Positions 18,672 through 28,446 of a DNA stretch of 64,000 bases are shown piece by piece. The notes under the pieces were generated by a model. It saw only the letters and a program-made list of their open reading frames with translations. It was not told where the DNA came from and searched no databases. Made by a program: the position numbers and the translations under genes. The DNA is from an uncultured beta proteobacterium (GTDB lineage: Bacteria > Pseudomonadota > Gammaproteobacteria > Burkholderiales > Burkholderiaceae_C): NCBI GenBank assembly GCA_903905735.1, contig CAIVHU010000216.1, positions 1-64,000 on the forward strand, read 5' to 3'. Positions within the stretch are counted from its first letter, which is position 1, and every line of letters begins with the position of its first letter.

Positions 18672-18767
18672 TCTGCAGGCCTGAGCGGTGCCGTCTGGCA
18701 CCGCAACTGTTTGCTCCAATGGTTCTGCGTTTCGCAAGCCACTGGCGGCGACAGTACAAGTTTCACA

Positions 18768-18799
18768 GCCTGATGCCTGAGACAGGCATCAGGCTTTTT
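18768..18799 (+). terminator. Strong intrinsic terminator after acpP
   Basis: Perfect 12-bp stem: GCCTGATGCCTG (18768-18779), loop AGA, complementary arm 18783-18794, then TTTTT. It separates high acpP expression from fabF. Confidence 0.9.
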
Positions 18800-18827
18800 A
18801 CAGACGAACCTCTGACTGATGATTAAT

Positions 18828-20075
18828 ATGTCCCGTCGTCGCGTAGTTGTTACCGGTCTAGGCTGTGTCAGTCCCGTTGGAAACACGGTTGATACCACTT
18901 GGGCCAACCTGCTGGCCGGTCAATCGGGCATTGGCCTGATCACCAAGTTTGATCCTTCCACGTTCAGCAGCAAGGTGGCGGGCGAGGTCAAGGGTTTTGA
19001 CGTTGAGTCCTACATGAGCGCCAAAGAGGCGCGTACCATGGACACCTTCATCCACTTCGGTATCGCGGCGGCCGCGCAGGCGGTGGCAGATGCCGGTTTG
19101 CCCACCGGCGATGCGCTGGGTGATGAACTCGCAACTCGTATTGGCTGCGTCATCGGCTCAGGTATTGGCGGCTTGCCGATGATCGAGAGCACGCACACCG
19201 AATACCTGCAACGCGGTGCACGGCGTATTTCACCGTTTTTTGTGCCCTCGACGATCGTCAACATGATTGCCGGTCATGTATCCATCCGGTTTGGTTTCAA
19301 GGGTCCCAATCTGGCCATCGTCACGGCCTGCACCACCGGCCTGCACAGCATTGGCCAGGCCGGACGGATGATTGAATACGGCGATGCCGATGTGGTGGTC
19401 GCTGGCGGTGCCGAGGCCACCATCTCCCCGCTCGGGGTCGGTGGGTTTGCTTCCATGCGCGCCTTGAGTACACGCAACGATGACCCGGCCACCGCATCGC
19501 GCCCTTGGGAGCGCGACCGTGACGGTTTTGTGCTGGGCGAGGGTGCCGGCGTGATGGTGCTGGAAGAGTATGAACACGCCAAAGCCCGCGGCGCCAGGAT
19601 TTACGCCGAGCTGGCTGGCTTTGGCATGAGTGCCGATGCCGGTCACATGACCGCTCCCAATATGGACGGCCCCCGCCGCGCCATGATCAGCGCCATGAAC
19701 AATGCAGGCGTGAATGCCGACCAGATTGATTACGTCAACGCGCACGGCACCTCCACGCCGCTGGGTGACACCAATGAGTCCAACGCCATCAAGGCCGCGC
19801 TGGGCGATCACGCCTACAAGACCGTGGTCAACTCCACCAAGTCCATGACGGGCCACTTGTTGGGTGGTGCGGGTGGGTTGGAGTCGGTGGTCACGGTGCT
19901 GGCGCTGTACCATCAGAAGAGCCCACCGACGATCAATCTCTTCAACCCTGATCCTGACTGTGACCTGGATTACTGCGCCAATACCGCGCGCGACATGAAG
20001 ATCGATGTGGCCATCAAAAATAACTTTGGTTTTGGTGGCACCAACGGCTCACTGGTTTTCAAGCGGGCACCTTGA
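18828..20075 (+). CDS. fabF: 3-oxoacyl-ACP synthase II
   Basis: A 415-residue KAS II that elongates acyl-ACP and sets membrane unsaturation with temperature. The catalytic Cys is in [11 protein letters not shown] (about 167), and the two histidines are in [11 protein letters not shown] (about 305) and GHLLGGAGG (about 342). ATG 18828 ([12 protein letters not shown]) matches the family better than ATG 18819. There is no clear Shine-Dalgarno sequence. Confidence 0.96.
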   Translation: MSRRRVVVTGLGCVSPVGNTVDTTWANLLAGQSGIGLITKFDPSTFSSKVAGEVKGFDVESYMSAKEARTMDTFIHFGIAAAAQAVADAGLPTGDALGDELATRIGCVIGSGIGGLPMIESTHTEYLQRGARRISPFFVPSTIVNMIAGHVSIRFGFKGPNLAIVTACTTGLHSIGQAGRMIEYGDADVVVAGGAEATISPLGVGGFASMRALSTRNDDPATASRPWERDRDGFVLGEGAGVMVLEEYEHAKARGARIYAELAGFGMSADAGHMTAPNMDGPRRAMISAMNNAGVNADQIDYVNAHGTSTPLGDTNESNAIKAALGDHAYKTVVNSTKSMTGHLLGGAGGLESVVTVLALYHQKSPPTINLFNPDPDCDLDYCANTARDMKIDVAIKNNFGFGGTNGSLVFKRAP

Positions 20076-20118
20076 CCGCTTCTGATCGCAGGATTGACCC
20101 TTTCCAGCACGCTTTCCC

Positions 20119-20563
20119 ATGCACAGCGCCCCAGCGGTCAGCTACCCGGTGGGGCGTTCGCATTTTCACGCCGTGCTACTGATTGGGGTGTTGACGGTTG
20201 GTGCAGGCAGCCTGATCGCCTGGATCGCGCAATCCGATGCCGTATCGCTGCGGCATGTGACCATGGCTGATCAGCGGGTGGATGTCCTGGCAAGCCTGGT
20301 TTCACTCGTCTGTGGGCGTGCTCACCTGGGACGGACAGCACTGGACCTGGGTATGCGGCGATGATGGTCCTCTGGTGGATTTGCGTGTGACGATGGACAC
20401 ACAACACACTTTGCTGTTGCACTTGCGAGCGCCTGGCTCGCCGGGTTGGTGGGTCTGGCTGGAGCGACGCACCGCGCCAATGCGCTGGCTGCCCATGCGG
20501 CGCGCTGTGTTTGCGCCGCAGTCTGGGGCCCATGGACAAGACGATGGTCTGGTATCGCCATGA
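20119..20563 (+). pseudogene. Frameshifted small membrane protein gene upstream of rpoE
   Basis: Two frames make one plausible protein. Frame 1 (20119 to about 20275) gives MHSAPAVSYPVGRSHFHAVLLIGVL with a membrane segment. Frame 2 (about 20265-20563) gives a second hydrophobic part (GWMSWQAWFHSSVGVLTWDG) and a basic C-terminus ending GQDDGLVSP. The frame 2 stop overlaps the rpoE ATG as ATGA, typical coupling, so that part was a real gene end. The two parts resemble the ~150-residue hypothetical membrane protein often found between fabF and rpoE in Comamonadaceae (from memory). A one-base indel near 20255-20280 explains it; it may be a true mutation or a sequencing error. Confidence 0.6.
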
Positions 20564-21204
20564 CCGACAAACTGCCGACCCAGGAACTTGTGGCACCTCA
20601 AGCACCAGACAGCGATGCCATGCTGGTCCAGCGCACTGTCGCCGGCGACCAGCGGGCATTTGAACTGTTGGTCATCAAGTACCAGCGCCGGGTGGAGCGC
20701 CTGATTGGCCGCATGGTGCGCGATGTGGATCTGGTCGAAGACATTGCCCAGGAAACCTTTATCCGCGCCTACCGGGCGCTGCACCAGTTTCGCGGCGATG
20801 CCCAGTTCTACACCTGGCTGTACCGCATTGCTGTCAACACTGCGAAGAAGTTCTTGCTGGAACTCAAGCGTGACCCGACCATTTCTGACAGTGCTTTTGC
20901 GCCCAAAGACGAGGACGATGAAACTTTCCGTCCCAGAAACGAACCAAGCACAGACGAAACACCGGAATCTGTGCTGGCAGCCAAGGAAATTGGTCAGGCC
21001 GTCAGCCAGGCGCTGGCGGACCTGCCTGAAGACCTGCGCCAGGCGATCACCTTGCGGGAGATGGAAGGTTTGAGTTACGAGGACATTGCGCAAGTGATGG
21101 CTTGCCCGATCGGAACTGTACGGTCACGGATTTTTCGGGCGCGCGACATGATCTCTGCCAGAGTGCGGCCTATGCTCGACAAGCAGACGGGCAAACGCTG
21201 GTAA
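20560..21204 (+). CDS. rpoE: RNA polymerase sigma factor RpoE (sigma-24)
   Basis: A 214-residue ECF sigma factor for envelope stress. Sigma-2 is at about 25-90, with the -10 recognition helix DLVEDIAQETFIRAYRAL. Sigma-4 is at about 145-200, with LPEDLRQAITLREMEGLSYEDIAQVMACPIGTVRSRI as the helix-turn-helix. The linker is acidic (PKDEDDETFRPRN). ATG 20560 overlaps the upstream stop. It is followed by its anti-sigma factor and RseB/MucD, the complete sensing cassette. Confidence 0.96.
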   Translation: MTDKLPTQELVAPQAPDSDAMLVQRTVAGDQRAFELLVIKYQRRVERLIGRMVRDVDLVEDIAQETFIRAYRALHQFRGDAQFYTWLYRIAVNTAKKFLLELKRDPTISDSAFAPKDEDDETFRPRNEPSTDETPESVLAAKEIGQAVSQALADLPEDLRQAITLREMEGLSYEDIAQVMACPIGTVRSRIFRARDMISARVRPMLDKQTGKRW

Positions 21205-21245
21205 GGAACATTGAATGGCACTGATGGATGGGAGGTTTGAACGTT

Positions 21246-21887
21246 ATGGGGGCAAAGCAAGTCATGTCTGATCATTTGCGGGTAAGCAGCGAACAGGTTT
21301 CCGCCCTGTTGGACGGGGAGTTGCTCGGCGATGAATTTGTCGGTGCCGTCGATTTCCTGGCCGACACAACCGAGGCACGCGACGCCTGGGACACCTACCA
21401 CCTGGTGGGTGAGGCGATGCGTTCGTCAGGCACGCCCTTGCGTGCGCACGACCCTGAATTTGTGGCCCGCTTGCGCATGAAGCTCGCATCAGAAACTCCC
21501 GAAATAGTAGCTGCCAGCTCAATACCGGAAAGGGCTACAGGTCAAAAAGACTTGCAAATATCTGTGGCGAACGATTCCTGGTGGAAGCGCGTGGCAGGCT
21601 TGGCCTCTGTTGCCCTGGTCGGTGTGCTGGCCTGGCAAGGCGTGGGGCTGATAGGCGCGGGTGATGCCCGGCGTACTGATGTGCAGTTGGCTCAGTTGCC
21701 CGCGCCATCGGTGCAGGTGACGGCTCCCGCCGCGCTGGTCAGCGCCGGCGGCGCTTCAGAGCAAATGATTCGTGACCCGCAACTCGATGCCTTGCTGGCT
21801 GCCCACCGCCAGTTTGGTGGTGCGTCGGCGTTGCAAATGCCGTCGGGCTTTTTGCGTAACGCCACCTTCAACGAGGCTGCGCGTTGA
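21246..21887 (+). CDS. rseA: Sigma-E anti-sigma factor RseA-like
   Basis: A 213-residue inner-membrane anti-sigma factor. The cytoplasmic RseA N-domain (VSSEQVSALLDGELLGDEF ... DTYHLVGEAMR, about 13-65) would bind RpoE. A membrane segment lies at about 116-135, followed by a periplasmic part for RseB and DegS-type protease control. GGGAGG lies 10 bases before ATG 21246; ATG 21264 is an alternative. Codons for EIVAASSIPERATGQKDLQ, between the two domains, derive from an interspersed repeat. Confidence 0.9.
   Translation: MGAKQVMSDHLRVSSEQVSALLDGELLGDEFVGAVDFLADTTEARDAWDTYHLVGEAMRSSGTPLRAHDPEFVARLRMKLASETPEIVAASSIPERATGQKDLQISVANDSWWKRVAGLASVALVGVLAWQGVGLIGAGDARRTDVQLAQLPAPSVQVTAPAALVSAGGASEQMIRDPQLDALLAAHRQFGGASALQMPSGFLRNATFNEAAR
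21501..21549 (-). repeat. Interspersed palindromic repeat copy 4 (inside rseA)
   Basis: On the minus strand: GTAGCCCTTTCCGGTAT, then GAGCTGGCAGCTACTATTTC. It is translated in frame as the linker between the RseA sigma-binding domain and its membrane segment. Confidence 0.7.
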
Positions 21888-22900
21888 GGTATTGGCTCGG
21901 TGTTCTGGGGTTAGTGCTGGGTGGGCTGATCCATGGCTGTGCGCAGGCGCAGCCAGCACCGGCATCTGCTGCAGGCGGGCAGAACGTTGCCACAGGCATC
22001 GAACGCTGGTTGATGCGTCTGAACGAAGCCTCGCGCAACCGTGCCTACCAGGGCACCTTTGTGGTGACGGCGGGTGCTGACATGTCCTCTTCCCGCATCT
22101 GGCATGTGGATGATGGCCAGCAGCAAATGGAGCAGGTTGAATCATTGACGGGCACACCGCGCACCACTTTTCGGCGCAATGACGAAGTTGTTACCTTTTT
22201 GCCGGACAGCCATACCGTGGTTCATGAAACGCGCGAAGCGCTCGGTCTGTTTCCCAACCTGCTGACCCGCGCTGATGCGTCAGTGACGCGGTTTTACCGC
22301 CTGCGCATGGTGGGTCAGGATCGGGTGGCCGGACTCCAAGCCGACATGGCCCAGTTGCTGCCCATCGACACGCTGCGCTATGGCTACCAGATCTGGACCG
22401 AGCAGAAAACCGGCTTGATGATTAAACTGCAGACGCTCGATGTCCATGACAATGTGCTGGAGCAGGCGGCTTTTTCCAGCTTGCAACTCGGTGCGCCGGT
22501 GAGCATGGCCAAGCTGGCGGCGATGATGGACAACACCCAGGGCTATCAGGTGATCCACCCCACGCTGGTCAAAACCACGGCTGAATTGGAGGGTTGGCTG
22601 CTCGGTGCCACCGTGCCTGGCTTTGCGCCCGTGCAGTGCTACAAACGCCACGACGGTGGTGCCACGGCTGACAAGGCTCCGTTGCAATGTGTGTACTCGG
22701 ACGGGTTGGCTTCGGTGTCGTTGTTTGTTGAGCCTTTTGACCCGCTGCGGCATGCCCACATGCTGGAGCATGGCCAGATGTCATTGGGTGCCACCAGCTT
22801 ACGCGTGCGGCGACTGGGGCCTTGGTGGCTGACCGCTGTGGGCGAGGTGCCACCCCAGACACTGCTTGCTTTTGTTCAGGCTCTTGAGAGAAAGCCTTGA
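21884..22900 (+). CDS. rseB: Periplasmic sigma-E regulator RseB/MucB
   Basis: A 338-residue exported protein that binds RseA and shields it from cleavage until lipoprotein or LPS signals arrive. Residues 1-24 form a signal peptide (RYWLGVLGLVLGGLIHGCAQA). A MucB/RseB N-terminal domain (ASRNRAYQGTFVVTAGADMSS ..) and a smaller C-terminal domain (LEGWLLGATVPGFAPV .. MSLGATSL) follow. The start is TTG 21884, overlapping the rseA stop as TTGA; no other start would keep the signal peptide. Confidence 0.92.
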   Translation: MRYWLGVLGLVLGGLIHGCAQAQPAPASAAGGQNVATGIERWLMRLNEASRNRAYQGTFVVTAGADMSSSRIWHVDDGQQQMEQVESLTGTPRTTFRRNDEVVTFLPDSHTVVHETREALGLFPNLLTRADASVTRFYRLRMVGQDRVAGLQADMAQLLPIDTLRYGYQIWTEQKTGLMIKLQTLDVHDNVLEQAAFSSLQLGAPVSMAKLAAMMDNTQGYQVIHPTLVKTTAELEGWLLGATVPGFAPVQCYKRHDGGATADKAPLQCVYSDGLASVSLFVEPFDPLRHAHMLEHGQMSLGATSLRVRRLGPWWLTAVGEVPPQTLLAFVQALERKP

Positions 22901-22943
22901 GTCCTTATGTTTCCCCAGTTGTTGCCCACAGGAAAGGTCTGAC

Positions 22944-24413
22944 ATGATTCGATTTAATTACAAGCGACTGTATGCGTGTGCCCTCAGCGGTGCCTTGATG
23001 GTCACGGCCGTCACGGCGCTGGTTCCCACTTCGGCGGCATGGGCACAGGTGAGCAATCTGCCGGATTTTGCCGATCTGGTGGAGCAGGTCAGCCCGTCGG
23101 TGGTGAACATCCGCACGCTTGAAAAAGTCACTCCCCAAGCCGATCAGGGGCCGCAGATGGATCAGGACATGCTGGACTTTTTTCGCCGTTTCGGCTTGCC
23201 CATTCCCAACCTGCCGCATCAACCCATGCCTCCCAACCATCCGCAGACGACACCTGAAGAAGAGCAGCCGCGCGGCGTAGGTTCGGGCTTTATCCTTTCT
23301 TCGGATGGCATGATCATGACCAACGCGCATGTCGTCGATGGCGCTGACGAGGTGCTGGTGACGCTGACTGACAAGCGTGAGTTCAAGGCCAAAATCATTG
23401 GTGCTGACAAACGCAGCGACGTAGCCGTGGTCAAAATTGATGCCACCGGTCTGCCCGCCGTCAAGATCGGTGATGTCAACCGCCTGCGGGTCGGCGCTTG
23501 GGTCGTGGCGATCGGTTCACCTTTTGGGCTGGAGAACACGGTCACGGCGGGCATCGTGAGTGCCAAGCAGCGCGACACCGGTGACTACTTGCCCTTCATC
23601 CAGACCGATGTGGCCATCAACCCCGGCAACTCCGGAGGGCCGCTGATCAACATGAATGGCGAAGTGGTGGGCATCAACAGCCAGATTTACTCGCGCTCAG
23701 GTGGCTCTATGGGCATTTCTTTCTCGATCCCGATTGATGAGGCGATGCGCGTCAGCGACCAACTGCGGGCCACCGGCCACGTGACGCGCGGGCGCATTGG
23801 CGTGCAGATTGGTCCGGTCAGCAAGGAAGTCGCCGAGTCGATTGGTCTGGGCAAGCCGCAAGGCGCGCTGGTGAGCAACGTCGAAGCCGGTGCGCCGGCG
23901 GACAAGGCCGGTGTTGAAGCGGGTGACATCATTGTCAAATTCGACGGCAAGACGGTCGAGAAGTCCAGCGACCTGCCGCGCATGGTCGGGGCTACCAAGC
24001 CTGGCACCAAAAGCACCATCACGGTGTTTCGCCGTGGTGCCACCAAGGACCTGAGTGTGGTGGTGGCTGAGATCGAGGCTGACAAACCGGCCCGCAAAGC
24101 CGAAGAGAAGGCCGACACGCCCAAGATGTCGAAGATTGGCGAGTCGATCGGGCTGGCAGTCAGTGAGTTGACCAAGGAGCAAAAGGCCGAGTTGTCGATC
24201 AAGGGCGGCGTGCGGGTGGATGCTGCGGTTGACAACGCTTCGCGAGCTGGTATCCGTGAGGGTGACGTGGTGTTGCAGGTCGGCAATTACCAAGTCACGG
24301 ATCTGAAATCGTTCGAACTCGCGCTGTCCAAGGTGGACAAGAGCAAGCCCTTGGGATTGCTGGTGCGCCGGGGTGACCTGGCGCAGATTGTGGTCATTCG
24401 GCCTGCCAAATAG
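22944..24413 (+). CDS. mucD: DegP/MucD-family periplasmic serine protease
   Basis: A 489-residue HtrA protease for misfolded envelope proteins. There is a signal peptide to about residue 34 (TSAAWAQ). The catalytic triad is His in TNAHVVDG (about 128), Asp in RSDVAVVK (about 158) and Ser in GNSGGPL (about 230). Two PDZ domains lie at about 285-375 and 395-485. A short proline/glutamine stretch (about 80-105) precedes the protease domain, as in DegQ/MucD. GGAAAGG lies upstream of ATG 22944. It is the last gene of the sigma-E cluster and likely a member of the regulon. Confidence 0.95.
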   Translation: MIRFNYKRLYACALSGALMVTAVTALVPTSAAWAQVSNLPDFADLVEQVSPSVVNIRTLEKVTPQADQGPQMDQDMLDFFRRFGLPIPNLPHQPMPPNHPQTTPEEEQPRGVGSGFILSSDGMIMTNAHVVDGADEVLVTLTDKREFKAKIIGADKRSDVAVVKIDATGLPAVKIGDVNRLRVGAWVVAIGSPFGLENTVTAGIVSAKQRDTGDYLPFIQTDVAINPGNSGGPLINMNGEVVGINSQIYSRSGGSMGISFSIPIDEAMRVSDQLRATGHVTRGRIGVQIGPVSKEVAESIGLGKPQGALVSNVEAGAPADKAGVEAGDIIVKFDGKTVEKSSDLPRMVGATKPGTKSTITVFRRGATKDLSVVVAEIEADKPARKAEEKADTPKMSKIGESIGLAVSELTKEQKAELSIKGGVRVDAAVDNASRAGIREGDVVLQVGNYQVTDLKSFELALSKVDKSKPLGLLVRRGDLAQIVVIRPAK

Positions 24414-24523
24414 GGCGGTTTTACCGCTGCTTTTGTTGCGCGGTGGTCGGGTTCGACAGGGACCCAGCGGTTTTTGCCTACAATACTCTGTTGCCTTTGC
24501 AGCAGCTGACCCTGATTGGCTCG

Positions 24524-24554
24524 GGGCGCGTCGAACCTGACTGCGCCCTTTTTT
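24524..24554 (+). terminator. Terminator after mucD
   Basis: GGGCGC (24524-24529), a 13-base loop, GCGCCC (24543-24548) and T6. It lies between mucD and lepA, 110 bases after the mucD stop. Confidence 0.65.
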
Positions 24555-24594
24555 ATGGTTGCGCGGCTATCACTCACTTTGTCGGTTTCTCCGA

Positions 24595-26406
24595 ATGAAT
24601 CACATCAGAAACTTTTCCATCATTGCCCATATTGACCATGGCAAATCAACGCTGGCTGACCGCCTGATTCAGCGCTGCGGTGGCCTGCAGGAGCGCGAGA
24701 TGGAAGCCCAGGTGCTCGATTCGATGGACATCGAAAAAGAGCGCGGCATCACCATCAAGGCGCAAACCGCCGCGCTGCAGTACAAGGCCAAGAATGGCCA
24801 GACCTACAACCTGAACCTGATCGACACGCCCGGACACGTGGACTTTTCCTACGAAGTGAGCCGCTCGCTGTCGGCCTGCGAAGGCGCGCTGCTGGTGGTG
24901 GATGCCAGCCAGGGCGTCGAAGCGCAAACCGTGGCCAATTGTTACACCGCACTCGATCTGGGTGTGGAAGTGGTGCCGGTCTTGAACAAGATGGACCTGC
25001 CCAACGCGGACCCGGACAACGCCCGCTCTGAAGTGGAAGACGTGATCGGCATCGACGCGTCCGAGGCGATTGCCTGCTCGGCCAAGACCGGCATGGGCAT
25101 TGACGACATACTGGAAGCGGTGGTGGCGCGCATCCCGGCCCCCAAAGGCAATCCCAATGGCGCGTTGCGCGCCATGATCGTCGACAGCTGGTTTGACAGT
25201 TATGTGGGTGTGGTGATGCTGGTGCGTGTGGTCGATGGCCGACTGGCCAAGGGTGAGCGCATCAAGATGATGGCCACGGGCACCATGTACAACGCCGACA
25301 GCCTGGGTGTGTTCACCCCGGCCAACCAGCCGCGCGATGCGCTGGAAGCGGGCGAGGTGGGCTACATCATTGCCGGCATCCGCGAACTGCAAGCCGCCAA
25401 GGTGGGTGACACCATCACACTGATTCGTCCCGGCACCGGTGGTGCGGCAGCTACGGCCAGCGAGCCCTTGCCCGGTTTCAAGGAAATCCAGCCGCAGGTG
25501 TTTGCCGGGCTGTATCCGACCGAAGCCAACCAGTACGAAGGCCTGCGAGACAGTCTTGAAAAGCTCAAACTCAATGACGCCTCGCTGCATTACGAGCCTG
25601 AGGTGTCGCAGGCGCTGGGTTTTGGCTTTCGATGCGGTTTTCTGGGCTTGCTGCACATGGAAATCGTGCAGGAGCGTCTGGAGCGCGAGTTTGACCAGGA
25701 CCTGATCACTACGGCTCCCAGCGTGGTGTACCAGGTGGTGCAGGCTGATGGCACGATCAAGATGGTGGAAAACCCGTCCAAAATGCCCGACCAGGGCCGC
25801 CTGGAAGAAATCCGCGAACCGATCGTTACCGTGCACCTGTACATGCCGCAAGAATATGTCGGCCCGGTGATGACGCTGGCCAACCTGAAGCGCGGCGTGC
25901 AGATGAACATGGCCTACAAAGGCCGCCAAGTGGTGCTGACCTACGACATGCCGCTGGGCGAAATCGTGATGGACTTTTTTGACAAGCTCAAGAGCGTGTC
26001 ACGCGGTTATGCGTCGATGGATTACGAGTTCAAGGAATACCGCACCGCCGACGTGGTCAAGGTCGATATCCTGCTCAATGGTGAAAAGGTCGATGCGCTG
26101 TCCATCATCGTGCACCGCTCGCAGTCGGTGTACAGGGGCCGCGCGGTGGTGAGCAAGATGCGCGAAGTGATCTCGCGCCAGATGTACGACGTGGCGATCC
26201 AGGCCGCTATCGGGGCCAACGTGATAGCCCGTGAGACAATCAAAGCCCTGCGCAAGAACGTCATCGCCAAGTGCTACGGTGGCGATATTTCCCGCAAACG
26301 CAAGCTGCTGGAAAAACAAAAAGAAGGTAAGAAACGCATGAAACAGATTGGCTCGGTCGAGGTGCCACAAGAGGCTTTCCTGGCTATTTTGAAGGTGGAC
26401 GCGTGA
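24595..26406 (+). CDS. lepA: Elongation factor 4
   Basis: A 603-residue translational GTPase that acts on stalled or mistranslocated ribosomes. It has G1 [10 protein letters not shown] (about 10-19), G3 DTPGHVDF, G4 NKMDLP, then EF-G-like domains and the LepA-specific C-terminus ([29 protein letters not shown]). ATG 24595 gives the standard [16 protein letters not shown] start. The stop TGA overlaps the lepB ATG by one base, the usual coupled lepA-lepB pair. Confidence 0.97.
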   Translation: MNHIRNFSIIAHIDHGKSTLADRLIQRCGGLQEREMEAQVLDSMDIEKERGITIKAQTAALQYKAKNGQTYNLNLIDTPGHVDFSYEVSRSLSACEGALLVVDASQGVEAQTVANCYTALDLGVEVVPVLNKMDLPNADPDNARSEVEDVIGIDASEAIACSAKTGMGIDDILEAVVARIPAPKGNPNGALRAMIVDSWFDSYVGVVMLVRVVDGRLAKGERIKMMATGTMYNADSLGVFTPANQPRDALEAGEVGYIIAGIRELQAAKVGDTITLIRPGTGGAAATASEPLPGFKEIQPQVFAGLYPTEANQYEGLRDSLEKLKLNDASLHYEPEVSQALGFGFRCGFLGLLHMEIVQERLEREFDQDLITTAPSVVYQVVQADGTIKMVENPSKMPDQGRLEEIREPIVTVHLYMPQEYVGPVMTLANLKRGVQMNMAYKGRQVVLTYDMPLGEIVMDFFDKLKSVSRGYASMDYEFKEYRTADVVKVDILLNGEKVDALSIIVHRSQSVYRGRAVVSKMREVISRQMYDVAIQAAIGANVIARETIKALRKNVIAKCYGGDISRKRKLLEKQKEGKKRMKQIGSVEVPQEAFLAILKVDA

Positions 26407-27371
26407 TGCAGGCCCTGACTTCTTTCATCCTGGCCGCCTTTGTGGCCTATGTCGGTGCCTGGTATTTTGGTGCGGTCGAAGGCAACTTTGCCCTGCTCCT
26501 GTTCCTGGCCACGGTAGTCACCGGTGCTTATTGGCTGGCCGAGCGCTTTTACTTTCTGCCCCAGCGCCAGAAAGCGGCCGCCGAGCTGGAAGCGCAGACG
26601 AACAAGCGCAACGAGGGCTTGACCAAGCTGGGCATCAGCAAGGTGGACGACAACCTGACAGAGGCCAAAGCCCGCTTGCTGGCGCAGCCCTGGTGGCTGG
26701 ACTGGACTGCCGGGCTGTTCCCGGTGATCATTGCCGTGTTTGTGCTGCGCTCGTTCCTGTTTGAGCCATTCAAGATTCCCTCGGGTTCGATGATTCCCAC
26801 GCTGCATGTGGGCGACCTGATTCTGGTCAACAAGTTTGACTATGGCTTGCGTCTGCCTGTGCTCAATACCAAGATCACCGAAGGCACACCTCCTCAGCGG
26901 GGCGATGTGATGGTGTTCCGCTACCCGCCCAAGCCCAGCCTGGACTACATCAAGCGGGTTGTGGGCGTCCCCGGCGATGAGGTGGCCTACCTCAACAAGC
27001 GTCTGACCATCAATGGTCAGGTGCTGCCCACCACGCCGTTGCCTGATTTCTTTGACGAAGACAGCATGCGCTATTTCAAGCAGTACCAGGAAGACATGGG
27101 CACAGTCAAACACCGCCTGCTCAATGACGACAGCCGTCCTGCCTTTGTGCCAGGGCCGGATGAATTTCAGTACAAATCCAACTGCAAATACAGCGTCGAA
27201 GGCGTGGTATGCAAGGTGCCCGCAGGCCACTACTTCATGATGGGCGACAACCGCGACAACTCGCTCGATTCGCGGTATTGGGGTTTTGTGCCAGATCAAA
27301 ACATTGTGGGCAAAGCCTTTTTTGTCTGGATGAACTTTGGTAACCTCAAGCGTATCGGTTCATTTCATTGA
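26406..27371 (+). CDS. lepB: Signal peptidase I
   Basis: A 321-residue inner-membrane protease that removes signal peptides from exported proteins. Two N-terminal membrane segments lie at about 5-22 and 100-118. The Ser-Lys dyad is in SGSMIPTLHVGD (Ser about 129) and DYIKRVVGVPGD (Lys about 183), and GDNRDNSLDSRYWGFV (box E) is near the end. The start ATG overlaps the lepA stop. Confidence 0.96.
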   Translation: MQALTSFILAAFVAYVGAWYFGAVEGNFALLLFLATVVTGAYWLAERFYFLPQRQKAAAELEAQTNKRNEGLTKLGISKVDDNLTEAKARLLAQPWWLDWTAGLFPVIIAVFVLRSFLFEPFKIPSGSMIPTLHVGDLILVNKFDYGLRLPVLNTKITEGTPPQRGDVMVFRYPPKPSLDYIKRVVGVPGDEVAYLNKRLTINGQVLPTTPLPDFFDEDSMRYFKQYQEDMGTVKHRLLNDDSRPAFVPGPDEFQYKSNCKYSVEGVVCKVPAGHYFMMGDNRDNSLDSRYWGFVPDQNIVGKAFFVWMNFGNLKRIGSFH

Positions 27372-27384
27372 TCAGGAGACGTCC

Positions 27385-27738
27385 ATGGCCCGCTTCGTGA
27401 AAACACGCCAACGTGGTTTTTCTTTCATTGGCCTGCTATTTGTGGGCGGCGTTCTGGCGGTGACCGGTGTCATCGTGGCGCAGATCATCCCCACAGCCAT
27501 CGAGTACCAGGCGATTCTCAAGGCGGCCCAGAAAGCATCTGAAGGCAATACCGTGGCAGAGGTCCGCAACATCTTTGAACGCGCCACTGAAATTGATGCC
27601 ATCACCTCGGTTACCGCCAAGGACATTGAAGTGACCAAAGTGAATGACAAGGTGGTGGTCAGCTTTGCGTACCAGCGCGAGATTCACCTGGCAGGCCCGG
27701 CCTACCTGACGATGAAGTATGAAGGCCACTCAAAATAA
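27385..27738 (+). CDS. DUF4845 protein with prepilin-like N-terminus
   Basis: A 117-residue single-pass protein of the DUF4845 family, always found between lepB and rnc in betaproteobacteria. The N-terminus KTRQRGFSFIGLLFVGGVLAVTGVIVAQIIP resembles a type IV prepilin leader (basic residues, G followed by F, hydrophobic helix) but lacks the Glu at position 5 of mature pilins. The C-terminal part is soluble. CAGGAGA lies before ATG 27385. The function is unknown. Confidence 0.88.
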   Translation: MARFVKTRQRGFSFIGLLFVGGVLAVTGVIVAQIIPTAIEYQAILKAAQKASEGNTVAEVRNIFERATEIDAITSVTAKDIEVTKVNDKVVVSFAYQREIHLAGPAYLTMKYEGHSK

Positions 27739-27759
27739 GCCGGCACCACAGGTGATGGC

Positions 27760-28446
27760 TTGAGCGCTGGCCTGGCAGCGCTGCAAACGCGACTGCAATA
27801 CCAATTTGTCAATCTCAGCCTGCTGGCGCTGGCCACCACGCACCGCAGTTTTTCGGCTGACCACAACGAACGACTTGAGTTTTTGGGTGACTCGGTGCTG
27901 GGTCTGTGCGTGGCTGACTTGTTGTATCAGCGGCTGGGTTCCTTGCCTGAAGGCGACTTGTCTCGCGTGCGCGCCGGGCTGGTTCGCCAGGAAGCCTTGC
28001 ACCCGCTGGCCGTCAAGCTGGGTTTGAGCGAGGTGATCCGCCTGGGCGAGGGCGAAATGCGATCCGGTGGCCAGAAGCGTCCGTCTATCCTGGCAGACGC
28101 GCTGGAGGCGGTGATCGGTGCGACCTATCTCGATGGCGGCTTTGCGGCGGCGCAGGCGCTGGTAAACCGGCTATATGCCACTCTGGACATCAACCCCGCG
28201 ATGGCGGCCATGGGCAAAGACCCCAAAACCGAATTGCAGGAATGGCTGCAGGCGAGGCGCTTGAAGGTGCCCGGCTACAAAGTGGTCGCCACACTGGGCG
28301 CGGCGCACAAGCAGACGTTTGAGGTGGAATGCGAGATCGCTGAACTGACTCTGACTGCGCGGGGCACGGGCGGCTCCCGCCGCGCGGGTGAACAAGCCGC
28401 CGCCACCGCCATGTTGCAAACACTCAAGACCAAAGGGCCACGATGA
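27760..28446 (+). CDS. rnc: Ribonuclease III
   Basis: A 228-residue double-strand-specific RNase that processes rRNA precursors. The catalytic signature [15 protein letters not shown] is at about 36-50, and a second acidic site is in [19 protein letters not shown] dsRNA-binding domain (about 148-226) follows. The only start giving the normal N-terminus is TTG 27760, a weak start that may limit expression. The stop overlaps the era ATG by 4 bases. Confidence 0.95.
   Translation: MSAGLAALQTRLQYQFVNLSLLALATTHRSFSADHNERLEFLGDSVLGLCVADLLYQRLGSLPEGDLSRVRAGLVRQEALHPLAVKLGLSEVIRLGEGEMRSGGQKRPSILADALEAVIGATYLDGGFAAAQALVNRLYATLDINPAMAAMGKDPKTELQEWLQARRLKVPGYKVVATLGAAHKQTFEVECEIAELTLTARGTGGSRRAGEQAAATAMLQTLKTKGPR

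Noticed and set aside
24646-25929. 427-residue open frame on the minus strand opposite lepA
   Set aside because: It is wholly antisense to a clearly identified essential gene; its His/Gln/Val-rich composition is what GC-rich coding shadows usually give.
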